Positions 11,211 through 23,000 of a DNA stretch of 64,000 nt are shown piece by piece (the stretch's first letter is position 1; every line of letters begins with the position of its first letter). Under the pieces are notes generated by a model that saw only the letters and a list, made by a program, of their open reading frames with translations, searched no databases and was not told the origin of the DNA. The position numbers and the translations under genes are program-made. The stretch lies in the NCBI GenBank assembly GCA_021399435.1, contig JAJTUP010000017.1:62001-126000 (forward strand), given 5' to 3'. Origin of the DNA: Diaporthe sp. PMI_573 (Eukaryota > Ascomycota > Sordariomycetes > Diaporthales > Diaporthaceae).

Positions 11211-12228
11211 TCACGACGCCGCCTTGGAGAAGGCACCGTAGACACTCGGCTGTTTCTTGGAGGCGATTTTGAGGTTTGTAAACCTCGCCTCGGGCAGGCG
11301 GCGGCCATTCTTGAGGCTTTCGAGGACCCTGTCTTGTTGTTAGCGGTTGTTTCCCAACGTGAAAATAGAGACCCAGATAGAGAGTAGTGGCCTCGGAAGA
11401 CGATCCCGCAAGAGACCATCTCAAAGATTCAACCACGGAGCCTGACGCCGGGTAAACTCACCATTCAACGCCCACGTATTTCACGCCGCAGCCCGCGACC
11501 CGCCGTATCTCCTTCTCTAGCTTCCCGCCCGCCAGCCCGCCACCTGCGCCGCTGTTGGGCCCCGAGGGCTTGCCCAGGATGACGTGGGTGACCTGCCTCC
11601 TGCCCAGGTGTATCGACATGCGCGCGCCGTTCTGGGCGAGCAGGTGCTTGAGCTTGTGGTCTGAGATGTGAGGGTGGGTGCTCCCGTTGACGTAGATGAC
11701 CAGACCGTCGAATACCTTCCTGCTGTTACTGCTCTGACCCTCTGCCTTTGCTGCTGCTTCGACCTCCTCGCCCTCTTGGTGCTGTGAGCATGGCCTCGGC
11801 TCCTCCTTCGCTGACATGCGGTTGTCCCCTTGTTTCCCTTCGTCTTCTCCTTCCTTGGAAGGCTGCTTCTCCCGTAAGTTGCTCGGCGGCCTGCTGCTGC
11901 TGCTGCCCTGGTTCATGGTCCCAGGCTTCCTCAGCATATCCATAACGCTGTTGGCGGCCCTCGCCTTGACCTCCTTGGGGATGAGGACCTGCCGCTGCTC
12001 GCCAAAGTCCTCCGAGCCGGCGCCGACGCTGTCGGAGAGCCGGTCGCCGCCCGGGTGGCCGCCTGCGAGCTGGTTCTGCAGCTTCCACGTGCGGTTGTCC
12101 CTCCATCCCTGGGGGCCTTTGGTCTCGGCGCGCTGGTGGCCGAGGGCGACCGAGTTCCACGGGTCGAAATTCCGGCCATACATGGGCTCTGCTGCCTTGG
12201 GGAGGGTTGGTTTTGGTGGGGGTGGCAT
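11211..12228 (-). CDS. BRCT-domain protein
   Basis: Two exons, 12228-11462 and 11328-11211, are joined by a 133-nt intron (GTGAGT donor, GACAG acceptor, phase 2) that restores the tryptophan of VGVEWVLESLKNGRRL. The protein is 294 aa. The start is ATG 12228 (MPPPPKPTLPK); the frame is open further upstream but has no ATG there. The N-terminus has FDPWNSVALGHQRAE, the middle is low-complexity Gln/Glu/Ser, and the C-terminal about 100 residues form a single BRCT: IFDG-like start (VFDGLVIYVNGST), HLGRRQVTHVI, GGLAGGKLEKEI, and the invariant Trp split by the intron. BRCT modules bind phosphopeptides or other BRCTs in DNA-damage signalling; the partner of this fungal family is unknown to me. It is convergent with the DLH gene, about 2.9 kb away. 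Confidence 0.85.
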
Positions 12229-13042
12229 TGTTTGTTTCTTGTGTAGACGAGTTCGGTTCTCGAGCAGCTGGTTCACTGCTCGTTCGTCACTGATCCTGAT
12301 GCTCTGATCACGGTCGTTCCCATCTCAGCGCACAAATGATGGTTCGGAGACAAGATAGCTGGTTCTTTGGGATCTCATTCACTCTAGAACAGGCCAGTGT
12401 TGTCGTCAAATGACCTCAGGCCCGCCTTTGTTGTTCGCTGCCTTTGGATGACGCCGCGCCGCTTCCTTCCCGCGCGTCCTAGTGGCGCCGTCAAAGGGGC
12501 GCCATCTCCCGCGCCGTCTGTCCCGTCTCGCGAAATCACATGAGCAAATCTCACTCATCCAAGCTCACACTGCTCAGTGCTCATTCTCACTCCCGCCGTC
12601 ACTCTCGCTCACTCACATATCTCAAGCCTCATTTTCCACGCTGACGAATCTGTACCCACACGACTCGTAACGACTACAACATCGCCAGCCCCATGACTGG
12701 CTGGGGCCGTTCGCGCGGTCGGATTATGCCTCTCGGCAAGCCGTCCGAAATGAAACGGAGACCCCTCTAATTCACACATATGGATCCCCGTCGACTGCCT
12801 ACATACCCGTCACAGCTCCCACTTTTTTTGGTGCCATTCCGCTTCTAGACCGACCTTGAGAGAGAGTCAAAAAAGAAGCTCAGGCCTCTCCGTCTTGTGT
12901 AGCATCGCCTGCCGATGATCACGGCGTCGAAACACGCCCTGCAAGGCATATGCACAGTTGACATCGACATGGCTTGGGGTGTGCTCGGGGCTGGGAACTG
13001 GGGCTTTGGGGCTTGAGGGGTGGCCGTACAGACCTGGCGAGC

Positions 13043-13072
13043 AGCACAGCAGACCAGAGCACAGCAGACCAG
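13043..13072. repeat. 15-bp tandem repeat, two copies
   Basis: The unit agcacagcagaccag is repeated twice perfectly and followed by a partial third copy. Confidence 0.85.
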
Positions 13073-13995
13073 AGCACAGGACAGCAAGCACACAACACCC
13101 AGACCACCACGGGTGTCTCAGTCTCAGCCAGCAGGTTTCTTTTTGTTCTTGGCTCAGAGCCTGAACATGGAGCCTAGGCCTGAGTCCAGCCGAGTCTGTG
13201 TCTGATTCATGAGTGGATGGGCCTCGCTGCCTAACTGAGGACGGAGGAGGGGGCCAGCAACAACAAGCACACAGAACCCAGAAAACCGGGACAGCCCAGA
13301 AGCATATCTGCGAACCCGCATCTCATCTGATTACACACCCGCCTCAAGGTTCGGTCGTCCAGCATGCTGCACTGTCAATCATACAATCATTTGTATTCGT
13401 TGTGTGCTCTGCAAGGTGCATTTCCCCACGCTTGGCTTGTCATGGTGGGAGCACGACGGCAGTTATTACAGGTCAGGATTGCTTGCGAGGCCCCAGCAGC
13501 TGTTGTGGAAGTTGGTTATTCCCCCAAGGTTTCCTGACAACATCAGACCAGACAGAGGAGGCCGGACCGGGCTGGGCCAGAACAAGCACACACACACACA
13601 TCAATCACACCGGATAGAATGGGCCATGGCATCACACAGAGACAGGGTCCAGGGGCGAGGGAGGCAGGTGCACAGGGCCAAGGCCCAGGCCAACCCCCAA
13701 GGGCCAAGGAGGGACACTCCCGATCATACCACAGCGTCATCCACGATTCTGGTTGCAGGCCGACCCCTCGTCCCGTCCCAGCCCAGACTGATCTCCCGCC
13801 CCCCTCCCGGAGGGGCGTCATGCACTGCGGGAAGGCAACCAGCAAGGAAGGGAAAGGATGTGCATGTGGGAGTTGTTTCGGGGGCACGGGGTGCGCATTG
13901 TCAACAAGGGGACGGAGATTGATGCTGCAGTTGCGCACGTACGTCGCCGTCGTATTCCAGGCTGTCTGATCCGACAAGTGATGATCGCAAAGGAC

Positions 13996-14074
13996 GGGAC
14001 TGGGACTGGGACTGGGACTGGGAATTGAGGAGTGGCAGCAGCAGCCAGCAGCCAGCAGCCAGCAGCCAGCAGCC
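13996..14074. repeat. Adjacent hexamer and heptamer tandem repeats
   Basis: GGGACT is repeated about 4.7 times at 13996-14023. After 16 bp, AGCAGCC is repeated five times at 14040-14074. GCAAGG/GTAAGGC-like repeats follow at about 14198-14237. Two unrelated repeat units so close together mark a local expansion hotspot. Confidence 0.85.
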
Positions 14075-17000
14075 AGCAACAAGCAAACAAGCAAGCACTG
14101 GCGCGCCTCCAGCCCGCGCCCGCCATCCCAGCCCAACACGTTTTCTTCCTACCTGCTTCCCGTCATCCACAGCAGAACGGGCGGGCGACGCAAGGCGACG
14201 CAAGGAAATGTAAGGCAATGTAAGGCAAGGCAAGGTAATATAGCAGTGACTCTCTATATCCCATGTCCCCTGCTCCTGCTATTGCTTCTATTGTGCTCGC
14301 CCAATCTGCTGCTTTTGGCACGAGGAGCACGAGGACAGACAAGGACATAGGACGAAGGAAAAGAGGACTCCGGGTCTCAAATCCCGCCCACACGCGGGCC
14401 AACGACCAGTTCCTTTTTCCCACTACCGAGGTGCTGGGCTGTGTGGGCAGCAGCAGCATGGACGGCATGTTCGCGCATAATTCATTGTGTTAATCATGCT
14501 TTTGTCATTTGCCATCTGCCTCCGTGGATGGAATTGCCGCCGGGACTGACTGAACTGGCTGATTGACCGAGTGAATGCTCGCCGGCTCGCCACTGCCCTG
14601 CCCTGCCCTGCCATGCCATGCCCGTCTTTGCTGCTGCCCCAGTCCCAGTTCCGTGCGGCACCCCGGTGGTTCATGCACGTCGTTGCAGGACAGAGCTACC
14701 GGACCCTGCTGCACCCTGTCAGGCCTGTCTGTCACCCTCTCCCCCTTCCCACCCAAAAAAGCACCCCCCAACCTGCCGACTGACCGACTGCGACTTGGGG
14801 GCCCGGAGGCGCAGCAGCTCAGCTTCAGCTCATGACAGATTCAAGCAAACAACGTCCTTCCCTCCTCCTCCTCGTGCCGCCTAGCCTGCCAGCCTGCCTG
14901 TCGCCTGCCTGTCGCCTGTCAAAAGCCGTTCAGGCCAAAACGCCTCCCCCTCCCCTGTGGCGAGCTTGGAGGCCCGGAAACCTGGCAAATGGGATACTGT
15001 CCCCGCCCCCGCGCTGGGAAGATGGAACAACACTCATCCCCCTCTAGCGGGACTTTCCAGCCCCTCGTGCCGTGTGATTCACACGAGAGTTGACCTCTCG
15101 ACGTTTTGACTGGCCCCGTGTCTTGTCGAGAATGTCTCGGTCGACCGAGTACGAGCCCCAGCCCCTGTGCCCTGTTCCGCCTGGGATTTAATCTTGCCTT
15201 GCCTGTCTTATCTACATCTTGTCAGTCGATCCGGCGCGCCACCCACGTCTCCCTCGTAACCCGGCGGGCAAAGCATGGGACAGGGTAGGTGGGAAGGAAA
15301 AGAGGTCATTAGCCTTTCGGCATAAACCACCACCTGCAATGGCTCGTTCCGAGAGATGGCTCCCCCCCTCGGTCGAGGCTAGCGGGCGTGGCGCGAGGGG
15401 CGGGCTGGTTCGAAACCACACATTTTCAGGACATACCCGGACGAGGGTTTCCCCCGCGCGCATCAAACGCCTCGGGGCCGGGGACAGCCCTTCCTCGCTC
15501 TCCATTTCTGTTCCCAACGTCCGTCGAATAGACTACACAAGACGTTGCAAGATGCTCGCGGTCACCGCCTCATGGAGGATGGCGCCCCTCCAAGAGCCAG
15601 TCAACCACGAACGGGTAACTGACAAGCTCCGTGTGCCTGGAAGCGAAGAAACTTTGGCCCCATGAGCCGGGGCAACCGCTGTAGATACGCTACAACTCTG
15701 ATATCTTTTCCTTCGCTGGGTGAAGTCATTGTGATGCCACCACCACCCCATCACGGGACTTGGAAGCAGTGAAGAGTATCAAAAAATCGACGGGCCGTCC
15801 CAGCTGTTCGCATGAAGCAGAGGCCAACCCCCATGCGAACGTCGCCCGAGCCCCGTAGAGCACGTCCCGTTGTATACATCCTACAAACAATATCCAGGTA
15901 TTTTCGGGCCTACTGGACGAGATCAAAGCGCCCGTTCACCTAAACAAACCTGCTTTCATAATATCTTTGTAAGTCACATGTATAGGCATCATCTTTGCCT
16001 CCTGACATAGGACGACGTGGACTGCAGGGCTTTTCTTAGAAGCCCATACTTGGGACATAGGTATGATCACCCGTGACAACTCTCAAAACGCTGAATTGCT
16101 GGTCGGACGATTTTACCACACCCCTCCTCACGCCGAGCACCTACGTACACAGTACCTACCGTACCTTGTGCTCTCGGCGCCGCAGAGAGACAGGCACACC
16201 CACCCGCGCCTCCGTCCAGCATTTGTTGTGAATCAGGGTAGGATCGCCATAGTTAGAAAAGAGACCAAGAATAAAATCCAAAATAAAATCCAAATCTCAA
16301 ACCAAAAAAACTGAACTGCTGACCGCAGCCCGGAGCGGACCATGCAAGATCATCGAGATAGGCTTTCCCCCCGTTCCCGCCCTGCAACGACACGTCCATC
16401 ATCCTCATCATCCAGCAACCCTCCACGCCCCCCCGACCCCTGTTGCTGACCGGGTCTTGGGGGGACCCCTACACAGGCTGGAAGGCCACACCACACACAC
16501 CACACAGGGACGCGTGATCTGCGCGGTCGCCAAACCTGACCGACGCTGGCACAGCAGCAGAGCAAGCACGCAAGCAGCGGCAGCACTACGGCGCGTATGT
16601 GGCCCTGGGGAAGCCGGCCCCATCGCACAACATAACCCAGTCGTGGGCTAAATTGGGGTTTTGTTGGCTGTTGGTGGGATGATGATGATCATGGGTGAGT
16701 GAGTTGAGCTGAGCTATGATGGTCGGTAGCGATACCGTAGCAGTGGCAGTAGCAACGTCGGGCTCCTTCCCTCACCATGGCGGGCTCCCAGCTCCCAGCG
16801 TGAGAACGCGCCGCAGTCCGCATGAACTCAATTACTGTTGCATCGCCCCGGGTCGCGGGCTCTTCGTCTCACAGGCCCGGGACCGAGAGACATCTACTGC
16901 TAGGAGCTGGACAGATTTTGCTTGTGAGAGGATCAGCGAACCGCGCGCTCCCTCAGAAAAAAAAGGGTAGAGGGGACAGGCGTCGGTCGGACAGCGTTTC

Positions 17001-17090
17001 CTCAGCTGAGGTCATACAGCCAGACTTGCCTAAGCAGGAACGAGGCCGGGTACGTGTCCCCCCCGGTCTAACTCATACATCTCGCCGGTC

Positions 17091-17120
17091 GCATCGCATC
17101 GCATCGCATCGCATCGCATC
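17091..17120. repeat. (GCATC)6 pentamer repeat
   Basis: Six perfect copies of GCATC. Confidence 0.9.
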
Positions 17121-18944
17121 ACAATAGCGCAGCAGGTAGAGACTACTGTGGCAGGGAGGCACAGCTCCAGAAGGTCGTGGTTACACCCCCTCCTCCTCCT
17201 CCTCCTGCCCTTCCTCCTACCCCCCAATCTCCACCCCGGACGACCGGGGGGGAGTGGGAGGACGGCCTTGCTTCCTACCTGTGCAGTACACTCCCAGGTC
17301 CCCCGCCCAACACGAAGAGGCGAGAGGAGGACCCGGGGAAGTGATCGGCGCCCGCAGCACAAAGGGTCGTTGGCCGGCCATGTACCCGTGGTGCAAAGAG
17401 AGACGGAAGCAGAGACAGAGGACCCGGCCCACTGCTGCCGCGGCGCGCACAGCAGCTCCGTTTTTTTTTTTTTGTCGCGCTGCCCTGCCTTCCCGTTATG
17501 CGCATCATACCTGCATCCGCAGGATGGCAAGCACAACACGGACTGTGCAGCGGCAGCGGAAGCGGAAGCGGCATAAGCACGAGGGCGAGGAGCTTTGTTC
17601 CAGGCCACGGAGCCAGGCACGCCCGTTTCGTCAGCACCTTGTGAGACCGGGGTGTGGACGAGGGCACAGTAGGAGGAGGGGAGCTGCGTCCCCGCGAGGC
17701 AAGGAGGGGGGTGGGGGGTGCTTCAATTAAAGGTCGCCATCCTCGGAGAATACTCTGTAATAATTCTTTCTCGTCAGTCGATCGCGGATTGTTGTTATTG
17801 TTTGTCGTCGTTGCCGTTCCCCCCGCGCGCCAAACGGGCTATGGGTTGGATGGTCCAGACCAGGCTGCCAGCCAGCCATCGATGGCCAGCCAGCCCACCT
17901 TCTCCTCCTCGCGTGATCATCATCACAAGAAAGGGGGAGGGGAGGGGGGAGGAGGCCGCTTCTCAGGAGACCTAGAATAGCATTGCCAGCCCAAAATAAG
18001 AGAGAACACCACCACAGACCAACACACACACACACAATCTAAATGGTGTGGAGGGACAACGCACGTCGTGCCGCAAATACCACCTCGTTGAGGATCATTG
18101 CGGCCCTTGCCCACACACATAGGGAACCCCTGGAGGGCTGGGCGGCGCGGAACAGAAAAGATTGGAACCACGCCTCCATGCTGAGTTGTCTAGTGTCATT
18201 TTCTTCCCAATTCTCCCTTTTGGTCTCCCGGCCCGGCAGCTGGGTGAGTTGTAAGTAGTCAAGACAAAGACCCCCATCGCCAAATGATCGAATGGGAGGG
18301 GGGTGCGAAGGAATTATATGGAACCCCCCTCCACCCTCCATCTGTCTGAGCCAGCCGCCCAGCACAGTAGCGTTCCTGTACGCTGCAGCAGGTGCAGCGG
18401 CCAAATGTCCTGTGCATTTCCGGTGGCCTCGCTTGTGCAGCCAGGTGGCCACCGACCCTCCCTTTCCCGTTTTTCCTCACACTCTGGCATGCGCTGCACT
18501 GCTGCGCTGCCCTGCACGAGTGCGGCGCGGCTCCGTCAGAAGTGAAGGGGTGGTTGTTGTACGTAGAAAAAAGACGGGACCTTGCTTCATCGGGAGAATA
18601 AGACGACGACAGACAAGAGACAAGAAAGGACAATTCCTTCCCGCCTTACTGGCAGGACGACAGGGGTCAGGATGCCTGCAGGCCCCCGAGGGAAGACACG
18701 CTGGTGTCGTTCCCTCCCGCCCAAACATGCAGGCCCTCGTTGCAGCTGCAGCAGACACGCGCTCGCAGCTGTTCCGCAACCTTTTTGTTCCTCATGCTGG
18801 TCATCTAACACGACGCGATGCACCGCGAGATCGCTGTCTTGAATCGGACATACATGGCCGGAGCAGAAACATGCAGTTGGTGCCAGCCAGCCATGGCATA
18901 GTGTGTGCATGACTTGCGACTGCGTGGTGTGCTAGCAGAGAGAG

Positions 18945-18979
18945 GTGTGTGTGTGTGTGTGTGTGTGTGTTGTGTGTGT
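18945..18979. repeat. (GT)n microsatellite
   Basis: A 35-bp GT tract with one TT interruption. Confidence 0.9.
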
Positions 18980-19420
18980 CTGGCTCTTCAGGTAGGGCCG
19001 GTCAGAATCAAGCAGGCAGGCTGGCTGGCGGGCAGGCAGCCATCTCCCGCCGCCAGAGCATGTGGGTATATGTGCGCCCAGGCAGTCTAGGCCGCTAGAG
19101 CGACACTCAACACCGGTCATGTTCATGTCGTAGCTCTGTGTGCATCGCAGGCTAATGTGCCAACATGTCACCCCGTATTGTTCGTGCATGCGGGAAATAA
19201 GGCAGAGAAAGGCGCAAAGCCGGATCGCCCGCACAACACAACCCTGCCGCGCCGGACGGGGGCTACTGCTGCCACGACGCTGCACTGCAGCTATCCCGAC
19301 TGCCCACGCTTGCGGGCGGAGGCATTAGATTTGGTTTGGTGCGGTCTGGCGATCAGCCCCGTCGCCGCAACGTGATGGGCAACAGGCAGGCAGGCGGGCT
19401 GGCGGGGGGGAAGGGGAGGC

Positions 19421-19443
19421 CTGGGCCCTGGGCCCTGGGCCCT
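19421..19443. repeat. CTGGGCC heptamer repeat
   Basis: Three perfect copies of CTGGGCC. Confidence 0.85.
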
Positions 19444-20000
19444 GCAGATGGAGAGAGTCCACACACGCCCCAGCATGCGAGAAGTATGTGGTACAAGTAG
19501 ACCAGGGCTGCACGTACATTGGACGGGGTACTGTTGCCGTACAGACCCGGGCAGGTATCCCATTGGGGCCGGAGTCGACGAGCTTGCCGAAAAGGGGAGG
19601 CGAGGTTGAGATGGACGCCCGGAAGACTCCTTGCGGGGAGCGAGAGGCTGGGTCTTGAGGCTGGGTATTTCGTGCGTAGACCGTTGCGAGAAAAAGCAAG
19701 TCCCAATATAACGAGAGACCTTGAACGGTCACACAAATGGTGTGCACCCCTCCCCATAACTTTTCGTCAATTGTCTCAAACCCGAGATCCTTCACGAGCG
19801 GGACCTTCCAAACCCAGCCGCGACCCTTGTCAGGTGGCCGTGTCGAGTGAATCCAGATAGGAAAGGATTCCATGTTTCCCAAGAACTCAGCCGAGGGGGA
19901 CAGAGAGACAAGGAGGTCATCTCTCACTACGTACGGATACAGTGCTGTACTGTATCGTCAGATTTTAATCGCTTGTTCGGCTCATTCCAGCGCTCCAAGC

Positions 20001-23000
20001 GGAGCAGGACGCAACCCATGCACGGCGGCTGGCAAGGATCGCCTCGACGTCACAGCCGACGCACACCGGTTGTTCCAATTGGGAGCCTTGGGCACAGGGT
20101 TGGGGTTCCAACGCTGGGTCCTAATGTCCCGTGGAAGCGAAGAAGCCAGGGCCACCGAGATCAGCGATTCTGAGGCGGTCCAGCCATCCATTTCCATGTG
20201 AGGTCCTCATCATCGACGGCCGAGGGGCCAAAGCTTCCCATTCTTGTTTGACTGATAGACACCGCAAGGCGCAGGGGGCAAGGATCAGAGGCCGAACGGG
20301 ACGCTGGCGGCGGCCAGGGAGGTGAAGGAAAAGGAAGAGGGAAAATGGTGCATTTTCCTGAAATTCCATTGGCTCGAGGCCCAGTTCCAAATTGGCTGTT
20401 CCTATCGGCTTTTCTCAACGCCTCGGGAGCGTGTGATAGGACCGCCCCCGACCGTGTTCAAGAAGAGCGGTGAGATGCGCGCTAAGCTGTTCTGGTACCT
20501 TGAATATCACCTCACTAAGAGGCGCCGCAACAGAGACCACGGTGCGGCAACCATCGAGAGACCAACCCTGTCGGTACTGTGGGGTGGGCGGGTGTGAGAG
20601 TACATTGTACATGACCCAGTACGACCTCAGTTGTCAGACTGAATAGGCGGCTTGACATGTGAGGCGGGCGCGAGGCTCTAGATCTCATGCTGAGGACCCT
20701 CTCTCATGATATCGGCACGATTTCTGCCATGCAAGATTGGCCTTCCGTGTGAGCCACCCACGGGCATCTCCTCGGCGTGCCATCGTGCCTTGTCGTCCGT
20801 TCGGACTGCATCCAACCGTTTCTGCAATGACTGCTGCACAGTAGCGTTTGTGCAGAGGCAGTTCGCGATGCAAGGAGAGATCCGAAGCTTCTTTTACATG
20901 AGACGGTTAGTCTGAGTAGCTGCAGAAAGTTGGCAAACCCGAAAGACTAAATAGCCCGTATATCACGGCAAATGCAAGCCGCCCGGGAGTTTGACGCTCA
21001 TGTCCAGCGGCACACCTGGCGCAGATCAGGGTGTTAACGACGCTCCGTTATCAAGTCCCCCGCCAAGCCAGCGCAGTCATCAGCATGTTGTGCTATTCCG
21101 CGAATCTCAAGTCTTTTGACGGCCTGGAGTCTTGATCACGTCACCGCCAGAACAGAAAAAGAAGGTGCACTGTGAGAGCTAGGACCGAAGCCACATTTCT
21201 CTAGCTTCAGAGTGCCACCCTTCAGCCCGCCGGCAGGTAGAAGAGACAGCAGCCTGACTCCACGTAGAGGCGGAAGACGGACCGTCTTGCAGCCTTCTCT
21301 GTAGCAAATTTGGTATCGTCCACTTGTACCTCCAACCATATGTTTTGCATGGAATGGTCTGACTCTCCAGCCGTGGCACATACTCGGGGCCGAGTGACAC
21401 ACGCATTGACAGTCTTGCTGACATGAAAAAAGTAAAGATAGAAAGTGACCAGGTCCGTTCGACACAAATGTCGTTCGATGCAGCCGTTGCCGTCATCTTC
21501 CTGTCACCTGCTTTGGGACGACGTATCCAGAAGTACTTCGTACTTCCGAACCTCTTGGATTCCCCTCATCGATACTTCCCCAACTTGAGGCCGTACGGGA
21601 GGCGCCAACGTACCAATGTGGAAAAACTTATGGTGTGGGCTTGAAGACGTGGTTCTCGTTGATTGGATTACTTCTGGCCGTTACTCGTGACCACAATCAA
21701 CGGCATCAGGAGGCTGGCGCGAGCTCCAAGGCCCCCAATGAATCGAGACCCAACCGAGTTTCCGGAGATGAAGTATCTTCGTCAGCCTGTCAAGCTGTCA
21801 ATAACGAGTTTCTGAGTGGCGACATTGATCGACTACGGCGAGGTCGTATGTAGTAGGGCATCATCTCGTCTCTATGCAATGCCGCCAGAGTAGTCCGGAC
21901 GATTGACACCGTGCCTGGGCATCGCTTCCCGCGAATTGTCCCTTCACCCTCAGAGTTCGTATCTCGGGGTCAGCAGCATGCCGGACAGATTGAGCTGATA
22001 TCTCAGGTGAAGGACGTGCCGCGGGATCGACACAGCCGACTCAGAGTCAGAGAGGCCATCCGCCTGACTTCTCGTCGAGAGCTTCCCTCAATCCTGCCAG
22101 CCTGCAAGACACGGCAAGTAGATGGCCGCAGCCATCTTCGTAGCTTCCAGGGTCCGAGAAGGTCAGCCTTTGATCCACACGTAATGTCATAATTGCTTGT
22201 GCAATACGGAGTTCTACCGCCATGTAGCACGCGCCTTGCTGATAAGATAAAGCACCCTTCCAGCCTTGGTGCTTCCGCCCCAGGCGACCCGGGTTGTGCA
22301 TGGTGGAGTGTGGATTGTGATCTTGATTGCGCGAGAGAAGCCTGCCCACATGTCCCTCGAGAATGCCAGGGGGGGTTAGCGGAAGGATCGAGAGAGACCC
22401 AGGCCGTGAATGTAACTGCTACAAAGACGGCTCGATCTAACTCAAAAAGGCTAACAAAGATATCCTTGAGGGGGAGCAGCTGAAACGTCCAAGCTTGGCA
22501 ATATGGGGCTCACGCCCCAGCAAGGGCCATTGATTGGACAAGTTCCAGACGTACATAGCCGCTGTGCATTTGCATGCAAGTGTTGAAGACCACCCACCCT
22601 CTACCCCTGCCCACTGCATCTCACGATGAGAACTCTGAGTGCTGCAGGGTTCACTGAACGTCCGTCGGGAGGGGCCAGTCAAAGAAAGGTGCAGTCGCAT
22701 CCCGTACCTGCGCAGGCCCGCACTGGACGCAGGCACAAGCAGCAATGATGCACCTCGTCCAACTTCATAGTCATCTTCAGATTCTCAACGCTTTCAGAGG
22801 GACCCAAATCGATCACTGAGAGGGCGGTGCTTGTTCAAGCTGATCAGTTAGGAGGGAGGGGGTGGGGGCATTCTCCGGTCACGGGATGACAGATCTTCTG
22901 CTTCGCTCCCTTCTAGATCCGAGGTACCCTGCTCCCTGTGACGGCGGATGCCTCGTTGCGCAGCAGGGTCCCGGACAAGAGGATTCGCACCGACATCTGA

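Larger units (their letters stand above)
12229..20000. other. Gene-free region, left part of the long desert upstream of stuA
   Basis: No ORF in this segment shows a domain, a family motif or a splice structure. It is dense in short tandem repeats: 15-mers at 13043, GGGACT at 13996, AGCAGCC at 14040, GCATC at 17091, a T run near 17461, GT at 18945 and CTGGGCC at 19421. It also has many long pyrimidine- or purine-rich runs. The promoter of the BRCT gene lies at its left end. Confidence 0.5.

Noticed and set aside
12229..12276. In-frame N-terminal extension of the BRCT protein
   Set aside because: It has no ATG; the first codon is GTG, not used as a start in fungi.
14370..14395. tRNA T-arm-like CCGGGTCTCAAATCCCGCC
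   Set aside because: The loop is not TTCRANN and no other cloverleaf arms can be formed.
15407..15417. Perfect B-box-like GGTTCGAAACC (possible tRNA or pol III gene)
   Set aside because: No acceptor stem, A-box or paired T-stem around it.
18292..18912. 206-codon open frame
   Set aside because: Low-information sequence overlapping other open frames on both strands, with no family resemblance.
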